Counted from the stretch's first letter, positions 34,036 to 45,693 are shown. The stretch: DNA of 64,000 nucleotides from Elmis aenea (GCA_947652605.1 OX393577.1:49761494-49825493); one strand, 5' to 3'. Numbers and translations: made by a program. Notes: generated by a model not told the origin, from the letters alone.

Positions 34036-36900
34036 TTACAAAGTCGATGTATAACGAGGGGTGTTTCGCAGATAAGTTTTGTACTTTGGCACCCATTTGC
34101 GCAGTAGTGGAGGCTAACTTTCTGATTATATTATTTCCGTTTTATAGGATTACCGAAAATTTCCCGTATATTGAGCACAATTTTTGCAAAATGTTGCTTA
34201 TAATAAGCAAGTACAAAAAATACATTATTTTTGATATCGAAAATAAACTTTATCTGTCGAGTTTCTGTCAAATTTAAATGTGGAGCAAATGTTTCATTAC
34301 ATACTTGTTGAAAGGTTATGGTGCGTATTATAAACAAATTTCCATTTTACCAGAAAGTTTTGGCTTAAATCAAGCATGCTTATTATACTACGTCAGATTT
34401 TACGGTAAATATAAGCAGAATTATGAATCATTAAAAATATGTATCTTGGATAACATATTTTTTGTATAAAAATTTGCATTGTTATTATAAATTAATAATA
34501 AGTTTATCTTTTACATTTAACATTTAATAACAGTCCAAGTATACGATTTCAAGTATTATATTATTTTTAGTAAAAGACCAATGCAATGGAAGTCGCTTAT
34601 AACGCGGGTCGGATACAACCTTGGAAACCCGCGTTATATGATAACCGCGGTGTAACCGAATTGTTAAAAATTTTATATTTTTATTTTAAAAAAATTAATT
34701 TTTTACATTTTCTTTATTATTAAGTAAATCTCACGAAAATAAACTATTCATCATTATAAAATACACTTATGAACGAAAAACAAACGTGCTTTCACTGTAA
34801 TGAAGTATACTTTACATTTTTTTAATGAATGGAGTCAGGAGTCGGTTATTTTGTCCTGATAAAAATAAATTAAACTCGTTTTATATTGTTTGAAAAACAA
34901 AAGCAAATAGTAACACATGTTTATTACTTTGGTAAATGAAATCACAAAAATCTAAGTACCTATAAATATGGATAATAAGAATAATAAAATGAATGAGACA
35001 TTTGTGTCAAATTTTCGACGATTTTTGCAGAATTTGGTTGCCACGAAGCACGAAGTTAATTGACAACGAAAGCTTCAAGCCTATTTCTTTTCTTGGTTTT
35101 TGTATCGCAATATTTGGCAAAGCCACACTCGCACTCGTATGTAACGTACTTACAAAGGGCAGCAGCCTTTTCACTGTTTTATCAGTTCTATTTGGAAAAG
35201 TTCGCGGTAGACCAGCCCAAAATGATGATAAAGATACTGTTACGCTAATATTTTATCTAATTAATATTATTTAAATTGATGTATTAAAGTTTGTTAAACC
35301 CCGTTCATAGGTATCATGTTTCAGCCTGCAAACTTAACAGTATTCAAACATCGTATGTTGTAAGTGCACAATAAGCGAATTCTGTTAAGTTCATTTACGT
35401 ACCATGCATTTCCTGTTGCTAAGCCAGGGTATTTCGTGTATCGTGTAATAATATTTTTTTAACAAGTCAGTCATCGTTTGCTTCACAATCGAGATGGCCG
35501 CGATACCCTGGTTCAGTAATGTTCAATCCCAATCAATATAAGAACCTTCAAGTGATTGTATAAATGTTCATCATGGTTTTTGGTAATAAATATGCTCCTC
35601 AAGTTCATTCGATTATCATTTTAGTAAATTCAACGATCCCCAGCTACGACCCCCAAAGTGCACGATGGCTTTAAGAATAAATCCTTTAAAGCTAACGTGA
35701 CAATACACAAGAAAATTTTCTTAGTAGGTCATATCTCATATCACACGATTTATCAAATAGTTATTCTTCTTTTGTAAGTAAAGCAGAATTATTTCGTATT
35801 TAAAAAAAAGGGTTGCTATCTACCTAAAATTTTTAGTTTTTGTATCGCCAGGAAAATATTTACCAAAGAGTTTGATAATTTTTGATTATAAATATTTAAC
35901 ATTACTACACATTTACAATCCCATAAATATTTTTAGAAAAATAATCATTTAAATATATTACGATGTATTTTTTATGCAAAAGTAAAAGTAAGCAATTAGC
36001 TTAATAAAAGGTATTATTTGCAAAAAGGTTGTTATTTAATTCTTGATTAATAAAAAATGTTTCAAAGAAGAAAAAACGATCATAACGAAATTCAGGAAAA
36101 GGTTACAAAACCGTTTTATGCAACCTCTGCTTAAGCGCTTAAGTACATAAAATACCTACATTTAGTAAAATTTTATAGATATGGTAACAATGTAATTTAA
36201 TACATATTAAACCAAATGTAAATTGTGAAAGCCGTTCATATGTTTCACGTTAATCCAATTCGATAACTTTATTGTTTTATTTGCCAAGTTTACTTAACCA
36301 TAAGGCATAAGTCAACATATGATAAATTGATTACGAAATCCCTAATGGATGAATATTAATCAGTTTCGTCAAACACTAAGTTGAAATTAAAGTTTCCTAT
36401 TATGCTGATACCTTGCATTTATTTTTTAAATCGAAATTCGTATTAAATATGTTTCACAATATGCGTTACTAAACGAATAAATCTGTTTATTGAGCAATGC
36501 CACTTAATTGTAAAGGATGGTCATGACAAATTACATCAAATAAGTTAAATTTCGACGGTACCGATTTTTTATTCGGTAAGAGCTCTTTAAACGCAAGAGC
36601 TTCTACTTCTTGCATCTTAACAGTCAGTTTTGCCTGTGTCTTAACCACGATATTACATTATTATGTTGTCGCTCTATCTGTTGTTAGATCTTCCCGCACT
36701 TCACTAGACCTTTATTTTCGATGTATGTTCGTTCCTTTTCCTCTTTCTACCTTCAAATATTTTTTTAAATTGGTTTTTCATTGCGTGTTTATCGATTTCT
36801 GCGCTTCTTACCCTGTCTCGTCGTTTTTGACTTTTTAGGATTTCCGGTCTTGCTCAGCTGTCCTGTATATTTTGCCCCATTTTGTGATATAGATATAACA
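34036..36900. other. Gene-free stretch
   Basis: No gene supported. At 34600-34670 TCGCTTATAACGCGGGTCGG and AACCCGCGTTATATGATAAC with CCGCGG face each other within 70 bp, suggesting a short element core. Open frames (34993-35274 and others) match no family. Confidence 0.45.
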
Positions 36901-37256
36901 CGTGGTGCTACACAAAAGTTTCTGGAGTGAATGTATAGAAATATCACACTTACACCCAAACATTTTCGACCTCATTTTCTTCAAAGTAATCGCCTGTTGC
37001 ATAAATGCATCGGTCCCAGCGCGAAGTTAATTTTTAGAAACACTGCTGGGAGTCATGTTTCACTAGCCTTTCCTCATCACGTTCCGCGATACCTCTTGAA
37101 TTTCATCTACAGTGTCAAATAGATTCCCCTTGAGCTTCATTTTTATTTTGGGTAACAAAAAAAGTGTCTGAGCGCCAGTTTAGGAGAATAAAGGGATGGA
37201 AAATAACAGTCGTTTTCGTAGAAACCTAAAACTCACGCAAAATAGGTAGCACCACG
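36901..37256 (-). pseudogene. mariner-like element remnant with inverted ends
   Basis: Inverted ends CGTGGTGCTAC (36901-36911) and GTAGCACCACG (37246-37256) bracket a degraded frame on the minus strand. It reads KLKGNLFDTVDEIQEVSRNV, then frameshifts to SRWDRCIYATGDYFEE. The (L)KG-x-x-F-x-(T)-(V/I)-x-x-I segment followed by RWDRCI-x-x-x-G-x-YFE is the C-terminal third of mariner transposases. The N-terminal two thirds are absent. The right side is followed by TA; the left TA is not preserved. It differs from the 8898 remnant. Confidence 0.7.
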
Positions 37257-37852
37257 TATGATTCTATTAGCTTGACTTATTGGCACTTGCACTTCTGCTG
37301 GCATATTTCCATAGCTACAGATTCGCATTTACAAGTTTACACGAAAACCCGAGTTTTTCTTATTTCTGGAAGAGATTTATCTTACTCGGACATTTTAACC
37401 GCTCTGTTGTATTCGAATTCGCGTTGGCTAACGAGTAATCCAGACTAGGGATGAAACCTAATCTGTACTCGGAACGGTTACAATGCGAGTAATAAATCGG
37501 ATCCAGTTCCAACCGTGGAGGCTTGGCTTAGAACGTAACTTGTAAGACTTTGTAAATGTAACGTTACGGTTTTTGGATCGGATTCGTCTGGTAACTGTAA
37601 AACTGAGTAGGTGATGAGTGTGACTTGGGGATGACTTCCTCACCCCTCTTTCTTACCTTCGTGTTTGCAGCCTTAATTATAGAATAGGAATCCATATTTT
37701 CCTTTTGCGCAAACATACGTTTATATATTTTTTAGTTAGGAGGGGCATATTATGAAGCTTATTTCAAATTTTTAATGTAGGAACAAGGCTAAAATCTATG
37801 AGAGAATGCGTTTGAACACATTGAGCCGTTTGGCACTGGAACTGTTAAAGAG
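37257..37852. other. Gene-free stretch
   Basis: Nothing recognisable. Unusually GC-balanced between 37440 and 37640, with ACGTTACGG/AACGTAACTTG-type inverted similarity around 37530-37567, but no family identified. Confidence 0.4.
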
Positions 37853-38240
37853 TAGGGGAGACCGGTGCTAGTTGTGACGTTGGGCAAGTTGTGATTTGCT
37901 AATTAAAACGCTTGTGTGCATTATTGCAATTACACATTGCTACAGACAGAAGTACAGAAAGCTGCAAACTAGCTGTGGAAGTTGATAAACGTGTATAGTT
38001 ACTAAATCTCTTACAGTGCAGTTTTAAACGTTTTTGAGTGTTTTGAGTAAAATTGTTTTGTGCCTTTTTTTTTTTTTAAGTCGCGCCTTTTAAGGTAAGT
38101 TTCATAACTTTAAATCATTGACATGTTTTATCATATTTAAGTACTCCTATTATTTTGTGTGTAGATAATTTTAAAATGATGTTACAATTTGGACATAAGG
38201 TCCTCCAAATGTAATGGCGTCCTTTGGGGATGGTTGTGAC

Positions 38241-38543
38241 TAGGGGTGGGCGATATATCGATATATCGATAAATATAGATATAATTTTGATATCGATATA
38301 TCGGTATATTGAAATATCGGATATCGATATTCCGACATTCCGATATATCGATATTTTAAGGGCGAGAAGTTTTTTTTTTTTAGGTCACCAGTCTCTTTTT
38401 TCACTTTTTTGCCGACTTTTTTAGCTTCGCGCCGCTTTTATATCGAAATATGTCGATATATATCGATGTATCGATATTTCGATATATCGATATAATTTCG
38501 ATATTGATGTTCGATATCGAAATTTGGATATCGCCCACCCCTA
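38241..38543. mobile_element. 303-bp hAT-type MITE rich in TATCGATA, nested in pogo-like element
   Basis: TAGGGGTGGGCGATAT and ATATCGCCCACCCCTA are inverted ends, flanked by identical octamers GTTGTGAC (38233-38240 and 38544-38551). The interior is mostly variants of ATATCGATATAT on both sides of a short GC-richer core, so much of the element is self-complementary. The host sequence reads through cleanly if the element and one octamer are removed. Confidence 0.88.
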
Positions 38544-38599
38544 GTTGTGACAGTCGTGTAGTGTAGAGGCATGTTGTAACAGTATCAACAGGTCCCGAC

Positions 38600-38745
38600 C
38601 AGTGGTGGATTACCGCACAGGCGCATGAGGCGCGCGCCGGGCCTCAGCAAAGCGGGGGCCTCAGAATCGTACAAGAACAAGACGGGGGGGGGGAGGTTGA
38701 GACGGGAACAAAGAGTGTTATACCGCGACTCTTCCCTGGGCCCTT
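38600..38745. mobile_element. hAT-type end within pogo-like element
   Basis: CAGTGGTGGATTACCGCACA, then GGCGCATGAGGCGCGCGCCGGGCCTC is a typical GC-rich hAT left end (CAGNGGNGGATTA). GGGCCC near 38740 may be the remains of the right side. A related end lies at 41708 (CACGGAGGCGGATTAAAG). Confidence 0.45.
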
Positions 38746-38753
38746 GAAAGTGA

Positions 38754-38992
38754 GAGAGGATACAGCTGCTCCTAGCTGTGTATGAAGAAGCGGTAAAAGA
38801 CTCGATGGAGAACAAATTTTCTTCACGAGACGAAGCTGCTGACAGATATGGAGTAAACTATAAAACTATATGACTCTAAAACGATTCATATATAAGAGGC
38901 AGTCAGGGGATGAAGCCAAGAAATATGTTGGGTACAAAAAACCGATATTTTATTTTTCTGGTGAGCAGAAAAATCTAATAATTCTGTATTGA
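38754..38992 (+). pseudogene. pogo-like transposase N-terminal (psq-type HTH) fragment
   Basis: The frame reads LLLAVYEEAVKDSMENKFSS, then RDEAADRYGVNYKTI and a stop. One frame over it continues TLKRFIYKRQSGDEAKKYVG, then YKKPIFYFSGEQ, and stops at 38992. A-V-x-(A/D)-x-x-x-x-x-x-S-x-R-x-AA-x-x-(Y/F)-GV-x-x-(S/K)-TL followed by (V/M)G-Y-x-K-P-x-x-(V/F)-(F/S)-x-x-(Q/E)E is the helix-turn-helix psq region at the start of Tigger/pogo transposases. One frameshift; no catalytic DDE part remains. Confidence 0.65.
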
Positions 38993-39799
38993 AATATTTT
39001 TCATTGTTTTTGAGTTTTTAAAATGTTGGTTATGTACTTTTAATATATATATATAATACACAGCTACTTTGCATAAATGTGGTGTTTTCATTCACAAACT
39101 ATTTTTTTTCACCTCAGTTGCTCAACTTTAGAATAAATCTGTTATAATTGGTGCACAAGAACTGTAATAATTCTCATAACATCATTGCCTATTAACCTCT
39201 ACGACCCTGTCTTAATCCTTCTCTAATTGGTTAACTAGCGAAATCTCTCTCAGTCAATTATCCTCCATAACTCGATTTTTCTAAGTCCTTCTTGAAAGTC
39301 GAGTGAGAGGGATATCACCCATATACCTACATCTATCACAAATTGCCCCAAACTTGTCACAACTTGCCCCGTTACGGGCACCATCAGTAAAAAAAATATT
39401 GTTTTTCATCTAAAGTGTAAGAACTACGTAACATTTTTTTATTAAATGCAATTAAATAACGTGTACATAAAACATTTAAAACAAAGTTTTATCTGATCAG
39501 TTAACACAAAACTCGTTAAAAATTAAAAAGTGAAAACTGTCACAACTAGCCCCGATCTCCCCTAAATAATCAACGGTGGAACTGGAACGGTCAGAAGCGG
39601 CCCAAGGGTCAACCATTAAATTCTGTATACATTTAAGCAGTAAATGTTCGGACTGTCATACTTATGAACGAATCTGCCTAGCCTAAAGGTATTCCTTAGG
39701 TAAGGTAAGCTCGTTGTTTATAATATTAATATATTCTTAATATTAACAAAATATGATACCATAAAGATCAGACTGAAAGAAACCTAGGTGAAAAGCCGT

Positions 39800-40110
39800 T
39801 CCACGCTACTGCTTTCTTTTATGTATTTCAGGCATTCTATAGCGTTTGACTCTAGGGACTGCATCAAAAGTAAATACAAACTCCAATATGTCACCCACAA
39901 AGTTCTCTGAATTACTATATCCGTATTTGTTAGATCGATTCTTCCGCATAAAGCTAAAAGATTATTCGCAATTATTGCACAAGAATGTATCTGGTGTTCC
40001 TCAGGGCGCTATTGTTGGCGCTTTTCGATATCTACTGTTCACATTCTAAATAAAATATAAAAACTAAGGATTTCCCTACGATACAGCAAATTTTATCAGT
40101 TGGTTCAGAA
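39800..40110 (+). pseudogene. jockey-like LINE reverse-transcriptase fragment
   Basis: The frame 39846-40049 contains YLLDRFFRIKLKDYSQLLHK, then NVSGVPQGAIVGAFRYLLFTF. S/Y-YL-x-(D/N)R-x-F-x-(V/I)-K/R...GVPQG(S/A)-(V/I)-(L/V)-G-x-x-x-(Y/F)-LLFT matches reverse-transcriptase blocks 3-4 of jockey-type elements. Upstream (39830-39850) QAFYSV resembles the QAFD-x-VWH block. Downstream, GFPYDTANFIS may be a decayed F-A-DDTA block, in which the catalytic DD is lost. Stops and a frameshift separate these parts. Confidence 0.65.
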
Positions 40111-40639
40111 AAGATAACTTTTAACATAATGTCACTTTACGCTTGCGTATATTTCTAAAATCACTAAATTCTACTGTTTCTTGAATTGTTATTGATTTTT
40201 TTTGAACCTTTAAATTAGTTTTGGACCGCACCAACTTTTATCAGGAATACAACTTTTTGAAAATTCGATAATAAAATATTTTTCTATTTGCTGCAGCTTT
40301 TTTGAATAGCCCTGTTTATACCTTATTATTAAATCACTCATGATCCAATCATCAACATCATTATTACCATAGTTAAACCTTTAATTCAACAAAGAACTAT
40401 TAATAAATTGATAAAATGTTTATTATAGTAACGTATTTTGAGGTTTTCTTCCTTAAACAGTACAAATTTTCAATATAAGCAAAGAGGGTTACTTTTGAGG
40501 TTAATGCTTACTTACTTACTATTATAATCCGGTGGCATGGATTTGTAAATTACAGTATTAGTTAACCCTTAACGGTAAAACGTATACTATAAAAGGCGTG
40601 TATAAAATAAAATTTCAGTTATCTACTAAAAATAAACGA

Positions 40640-41318
40640 AATTTGTGAAATTATTCTCTCTCAAAGATAAAACAACAAACACTTATTACTGGTGCTGTGA
40701 AACAACAAAATCAGAAAATTGTAAATGCAAAGCAACGTTTGTGGTTCATAATCACGCTCCAGAAGCAAGTGTTGCCTTCGTTGCTAAAATTGTTGTGCAA
40801 ATTAAGGTACACGAAAAAGAAACAAAAAATCTACCATTTCAGATTGTTTAAAGCAACACCGTTATCGCTCCTCAACAGATTCACTCGAACATGCCATCAA
40901 AAAATGCCCTCCGTCAGATATTAAAACGTATACAAAAAGCATCCAAATCACAGTCACTGGATGAAATTAATATTCCACTTTCTTTGCGAAAACGTTAAAT
41001 GGAGAATTATTTCTGGTTAGACTCTGGAGTGAGAGAAGATAGAATGATGGCTTTTACAAGAAAATCAAAAATGTTCAATATTTTTCAAAGCTCAAGTATT
41101 GGATTATGAACGGTACGTTCAGTACTGCACCTACAATTTTTTATCAGCTTTACTGTGCAGGACTGTAAATGCACACGTTATGTGTTTATGAGCTAAGAAA
41201 ATTATAAATGTATGTTTCAAAACTTGATTGACTTTGGTGAAGAAAACGAAATTGAACTTAAGCCACAGACTATACTAACTAATCCATAACTGGCTACAAT
41301 TAACGCTTTTAAAAGTAG
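40640..41318 (+). pseudogene. MULE-type transposase with FLYWCH finger, degenerate
   Basis: An N-terminal frame (40645-40851) has YYWCCETTKSENCKCKA followed by VVHNHAPEAS, the C-x-C...H-x-H layout of a FLYWCH-like zinc finger. After a stop the frame continues SNTVIAPQQIHSNMPSKNAL, then RQILKRIQKASKSQSLDEIN. After frameshifts it reads TLNGELFLV, EDRMMAFTRKSK and YWIMNGTFSTAPTIFYQLY. W-x-MDGTF-x-x-x-P-x-x-F-x-QLY is the first catalytic block of MULE transposases; here the catalytic Asp is Asn. The sequence near 41290 (LATINAFKSS) matches the second block region but is cut by an insertion at 41319. Confidence 0.72.
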
Positions 41319-42200
41319 TGTTGCTGCGAGACAAGACGAGATTTTAGCCATCCTCGATCTCGATCATTGTCGAAAGTTGATTGTCGATCTCGAAAAATCT
41401 CGAACGTGCTATCTCGATCTCGATTTTAGTATTTTAATATGTTTGAATCGAATAATATACAGAACACTGTGGTTTCAAGTTTGGTGGTTCCCCTACGTGA
41501 GTAAGTAATGTGAAAGTATATTATTAGATGTACTTTTACACTTATTTCTTTACAATTGATGGTGTATCAGCTAACATACACGCGTGTTATAAAATGTTAA
41601 CAAATTTATCAGTATTTTGTGGTTATTGCCGAATACAAAACTTAAGTCTATGTAAATTCGTAATCTATTAATTTTCAAATATGAAACAGTACAAAATTAA
41701 CCATAAACACGGAGGCGGATTAAAGTCGGTTGAGGCCCCGGGCGCAGAAGAAAATATTGGGCCCCAAAAAAGAGAGATAGAGATCGGGAAAATAAAAATA
41801 CATTTTAAATAAGTGAAATTGGGGTTTCGCGGGGCCCTTCAAAAGCACATTTGTCTTAGCACACTCTTTCATCGATATCAAGTTATCAAGTGACACCAAA
41901 ACGGCTGCGGATTTTAAGAAACATTGCTACATTCAGCTAGTACTTACAGGCAATGACTCAGAATGATAAAATTGGAATATGTAGATAATATCATTCGAAA
42001 ACAGTATTTAAAGAAATAAGAGTTAAAATAAGTGAAGATTTTCAAAATTTTTAAATAAAATATATAGTTACTAAAACTATCTGTAGATACTGTCGAGATC
42101 GAGAATATCGTCTCAAATATTCGAGATAGAAAAATGTTAGTTTCGATCTCGAATTTCGAGACAAGACGAGATCCAGAATTATTAAGTCTCGGCAGCAACA
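41319..42200. mobile_element. TGTTGCTGC-ended element inserted in the MULE pseudogene
   Basis: TGTTGCTGCGAGACAAGACGAG at the left and the complement of the right end (TGTTGCTGCCGAGACTTAAT) are inverted. Adjacent regions are full of CTCGATCTCGA/TCGAGATCGAG motifs in opposite order. About 880 bp, but part of the middle (41708-41860) is a separate GC-rich hAT-like end. No target duplication resolved. Confidence 0.65.
41708..41870. mobile_element. hAT-type end with GGCCCC subterminal blocks
   Basis: CACGGAGGCGGATTAAAG, then GAGGCCCCGGGCGC, and TTGGGCCCC, followed by GCGGGGCCCTTC at 41829-41840. Resembles the end at 38600. The right terminus is missing or not recognisable. Confidence 0.38.
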
Positions 42201-43044
42201 TTATCTAAAACTGAAGCACATATGTTTTAATTTAAAAAAAAAAAAAATTAGTGTTAAATTTTTATTTTGTGTATAGTATGCAGCTCGCATATGTTCTTCT
42301 GAAAAAATCGACAAAAATCAGTTTTAATTTTTCGGGACGTTGGTCTGTCGGGAAGTTTGCATTTGGGAATATGACCTACACCACACCCAATTTATTCATT
42401 AATATAAATCAGCTTAAATAACATATTTTTTCAAAGGATTTCTTGTCGAAATGTAAAACCAGATTCAATTTTTTTTATAAATAACCAAGACTGATATTGA
42501 TTAAAAGACGAGTCATGAAACAAGCGATCCTTTAAATAATAAGGCTTACTGATATAGTAAAATAAATCCGTTGTTTTTTGTGAAATTGTTTCTCTTCTTC
42601 AATTTTTAACATGGCACAGAAAATTAAAAATATTGTCGCAGTGTGTCGTAAAGGCCAGACTATTATTAAAATACTGTCGTTTGGTTAATAATTGTGAGCT
42701 ATGGTGGCGTAAATTCTAAATATATTCAATGAACCTTCAGATAAACTCAAATAACACTCAGATGGTAGCACTGGTTTGGCATAAAACTATTTATTAAACA
42801 AAACTTTAAAACTTGTCTTCAATAACACAAATATCTAATGATGGGTCTTGCACAACAAGTCAATCTCACTTACAATAATGCAAATCAATACAATAGTAAA
42901 CGATACAAAGCAATACAAAATGATAACTTACATTAGATTCACAGAAATACAAAGATAGCGGCTTGTACAGCCAACCGCTCTCAAAAGGAAGGCCAAATAG
43001 AGTAGCCAGGTAGCCACCAAAGGCCCAAGTTGGTGTAAACAGCT
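42201..43044. other. Unassigned stretch with an open frame ending at a splice-like donor
   Basis: On the minus strand a frame open from 43075 contains FTPTWAFGGYLATLFGLPFE, then SGWLYKPLSLYFCESN, and meets AAT|GTAAGTTATC near 42929. It has no ATG (opens at GTG) and I recognise no family. Further along the same strand AATAAATAG (about 42790) could be a poly(A) signal, so the region may be an LTR or an exon of an unknown transcript. Confidence 0.3.
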
Positions 43045-43424
43045 TGTTCGGGCGCGTTGCAGTGTGTGTCGCCACGGAGCTGGGTGGAAGTGATGTTTTG
43101 TTATTATTAGTTGTTGTTAGTTGTTGTTAGTTACGATAAAAAACAATGTAGAAAAACAGTATGAGAATATTACAATATTAAACATTTTGATCCGGCTCGA
43201 AGGACCAAAATGTTTAATATTGTAATATTCTAATACTGTTTTTCATTATATTTTAGCCAATGTTTAATATAATCGGGCTCGAAGGAGCACAAAATGTTTA
43301 ATATTGTATTATTCTCATCCTGTTTTCCTACATAGTTTTTCATCGTAACTAACAACAACTAATAATAACAAAACATCACTTCCACCCAGCTCCAAGGCGA
43401 CACACATTGCAACGCGCCCGAACA
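43045..43424. mobile_element. Inverted pair of LTR-like sequences (possible BEL/Pao LTRs)
   Basis: TGTTCGGGCGCGTTGCAGTG on the plus strand and the same start (TGTTCGGGCGCGTTGCAATG) on the minus strand from 43424 face each other. Both run through GGAGCTGGGTGGAAGTGATG and end ...AATATTAAACA, i.e. TG...CA termini. Immediately after each end comes TTTTG and a CCTTCGAGCC(G/C)GAT motif or its complement, which may be the start of an internal region (the frame reads NILVLRAGS). The centre (about 43164-43240) is itself a tight palindrome. Two LTRs head to head without an internal region is an odd arrangement. LTR identity is inference. Confidence 0.45.
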
Positions 43425-43739
43425 CAGATAAACATTATATTTTCGCTTAAATATTAACTCCGTACCGGGGGTACTTTAGACTAAGTTTTGGGTACATAAC
43501 GGTAAATGAACAAATCTAACGAAGTCAAGCAGGTACGCAGTTGTTACAAAATTTACCAAAAAACTCTAATTGCGTCATTATATGCATGGGTGGACAAATA
43601 CGTGCAAAAAACACATTTCTCATTCGCCACACCTATTATAGCTTTATTGAGAAAAGGTTACCCGCCTCTGGCTTAGACCATTTTTGACTTTCATACTCTA
43701 AAAATATATATATGTATATAAAGCGTTCACAGGCCTTTT
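43425..43739. other. Gene-free spacer
   Basis: Nothing recognisable in about 315 bp between the palindrome and the LINE fragment; a TATATATATG microsatellite lies at about 43705-43720. Confidence 0.5.
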
Positions 43740-44546
43740 AGGCCCATTGCTTAGTAAAATCTCTCCATCTTTTCCTGTCCTTTGCTATCTGCCTCCAGTT
43801 TGTGGTTTTTTTTTCCTTATGCCCTCCAGAACTGCCTCTCTCCATCTCCTCCTCGGTCTGCCCATTTTTTTCCCTTCCGGTGTCTTCCAGCTCACATATT
43901 TTACATCTCTGTCCTCTTCCATTCGTTCAAGATGGCCTAGCCATTGCAATCGTCGAGCTTTGATGTATTGAGTTATGTTTGGTTCTTGTTATAAGTTGTA
44001 AACGTCTGCATTTGTTCTTCGTTCCCACCTGTTTTCCACTTTTTTCAAACCAAATATTTTTCGAAGAATCTTCCGTTCCCAGGTTTCTAGCTTTAACTGT
44101 GTGGTTTTGTTCATTACCCGTCTTGCTGCTATATGTTAGAGTTGGTCTTAAGAGGGTCTTGTATAATATTATTTTTGCTTTTCGCGATACTTCTTTCGAC
44201 CTTAATAGTCTGTTTAATCCGCCCGCGCATCTGTTGCTTTTTGCTATTCTTAAATCTATTTCAGTTATTTCTCTGCATTTATTGTCTATCAGAGTTCCTA
44301 GGTACATGTATTCTTCTACTTCTTCTATATTTAACACATCACCGTTTGCTGTTTGTATCTTAAGAAATCTCTTATTGGCCCCTCCTAGTTTGTTTTTTAG
44401 TTCCATGTATTATCTTTTGTCCGTGTTAATTTGGAGACCCATTCTATTTGCTGATTCTAACAGCTTGCTTGCTTTGTCTTCTAAATCCTTCGTGTTTCGG
44501 GTTATTAATAATATGTCGTCTGCATATGCAAGACACTGGTGGCTTA
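43740..44546 (-). pseudogene. LINE reverse-transcriptase fragment with YADD motif
   Basis: Reading the minus strand: CLAYADDILLITRNTKDLED, then SANRMGLQINTDKR, a stop, MELKNKLGGANKRF and VEEYMYLGTLIDNKCREITE. Next come RRLLRSKEVSRKAKIILYKT-like residues and YSSKTGNEQNHTVK, then QWLGHLERMEEDRDVK and KKMGRPRRRWREAVLEGI, and near the end WRQIAKDRKRWRDF in another frame. (L/F)-x-YADD is the catalytic motif of the reverse-transcriptase palm; the rest is the conserved thumb and C-terminal region of non-LTR elements. One stop and at least one frameshift. The 5' part of the element is absent, as in usual 5'-truncated LINE copies. Confidence 0.82.
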
Positions 44547-45693
44547 CTCTAAAAATAATTTATATAAAGAAACTACCGTAGTTTTTATAATGATTTTAGC
44601 ATCATATTTGATATGTTGGATATATGCTATAAATAAAATAATGATGGGTATAATCTAAACAAAGCATGTTACGCCCAGAAAAGTTTTCAGTAAATATGTT
44701 AAATCTCTTTTTTGTTTCAAATAAATCTTCTAAACATAACCAGAACAAAAACAATGCGTATAAAAAATATGTTATTATACGCCCACAATGCAAGTCTGTT
44801 TAATAGCGTAATTTTAGATACACATTTAAAATAAACATTGCATAATATTCCCCAAGCAAATGTCAAGTAAGGGCCATAATTATCCCTGGAGTGCCGTTTG
44901 AAGTAATGGTATAGAACAACGCAATATGTGCCTGAGCTTAAATTTACACTTGTCCCCTATATAATAAAAGTGTAGCGGCGGTTTGCCCGAAAGCAAATTA
45001 AAAATCGAAAAACTAGACGCAGGGACTTCCGGTTTGCTTTAAAATACGTATGAAAGAACGAACCAGCTTCCTGTCGATATCCGGTCACCGTACGTTTCGA
45101 GACTGAAAAGTTATGAGCAATAAACCGCCGAAAATTTTTTCTCTTATGGGAATATTGGTTCTTCGTAGCGCCGCGGGGGCGCATGGTTCGAAACCCAAAT
45201 TTTCGCGGATGGGGCGCTTATGCCGGGATAAGGTTTTTCCAAAGTTTCAGCCGAACTGATAAGCCGTTTATTTGTTTTCACCCTAAACGTGAATTTCCCC
45301 TCGTACGCCCGAACAGGGGGGTCGCGCCGAGCGACTTGCTTAGATGTTTACGCTCAGCATTAAGATAATTATCCTTTGTTTACATGAGTGTTGTGCGGAC
45401 AGGTGACCCTGCGCAGCGGCTCGGACTGAATTATTTCATTTTTGCACTTATTCATACAGCGTCTGTCATTATGACTCCGAAAAATGTTTGAAATTTTATT
45501 AAAATCTTTAACATCGGAAAATATATATTCTTTTCGCTCCAAACGATAAGGATGTCGCAGTGGCGTCTATATATGGAATAATCACCGATATACGGAGTGC
45601 GACAATATAATTGGTCAAGCAAAAGTTTTTTGGTATTTCTAAAATTTTTGCTGTCGTGGAGCCGTATGTTTTGTCTTACGACGAGCAAATATA

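Larger units (their letters stand above)
37855..39562. mobile_element. pogo/Tigger-like deletion derivative, 1.7 kb, TA flanks
   Basis: The ends GGGGAGACCGGTGCTAGTTG and the complement of the right end (GGGGAGATCGGGGCTAGTTG) extend as inverted repeats through TGTGAC; second inner matches (GGCAAGTTGTGA against CACAACTTGCC) follow. TA flanks on both sides (37853-37854, 39563-39564). The interior carries a pogo-type DNA-binding domain fragment (38754-38992) and two hAT insertions. TA target and the psq-type domain fit the pogo branch of Tc1/mariner. Confidence 0.75.

Noticed and set aside
43979..44581. 200-codon open frame on the plus strand
   Set aside because: It is the antisense of the LINE reverse-transcriptase remnant, whose YADD and GRPRRRW motifs read on the minus strand.
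44957..45184. 75-codon frames at 44957, 49150 and 54024 that are near-identical (ATKNQYSHKRK...)
   Set aside because: They lie in the shared 5' module of the Helitron-like copies and start at non-ATG or arbitrary codons. Conservation follows the DNA repeat and extends beyond the frames.
45180..45200. GGTTCGAAACCC as a tRNA T-arm
   Set aside because: No A-box or foldable cloverleaf upstream, and the motif is not preserved in copies B and C of the same module.
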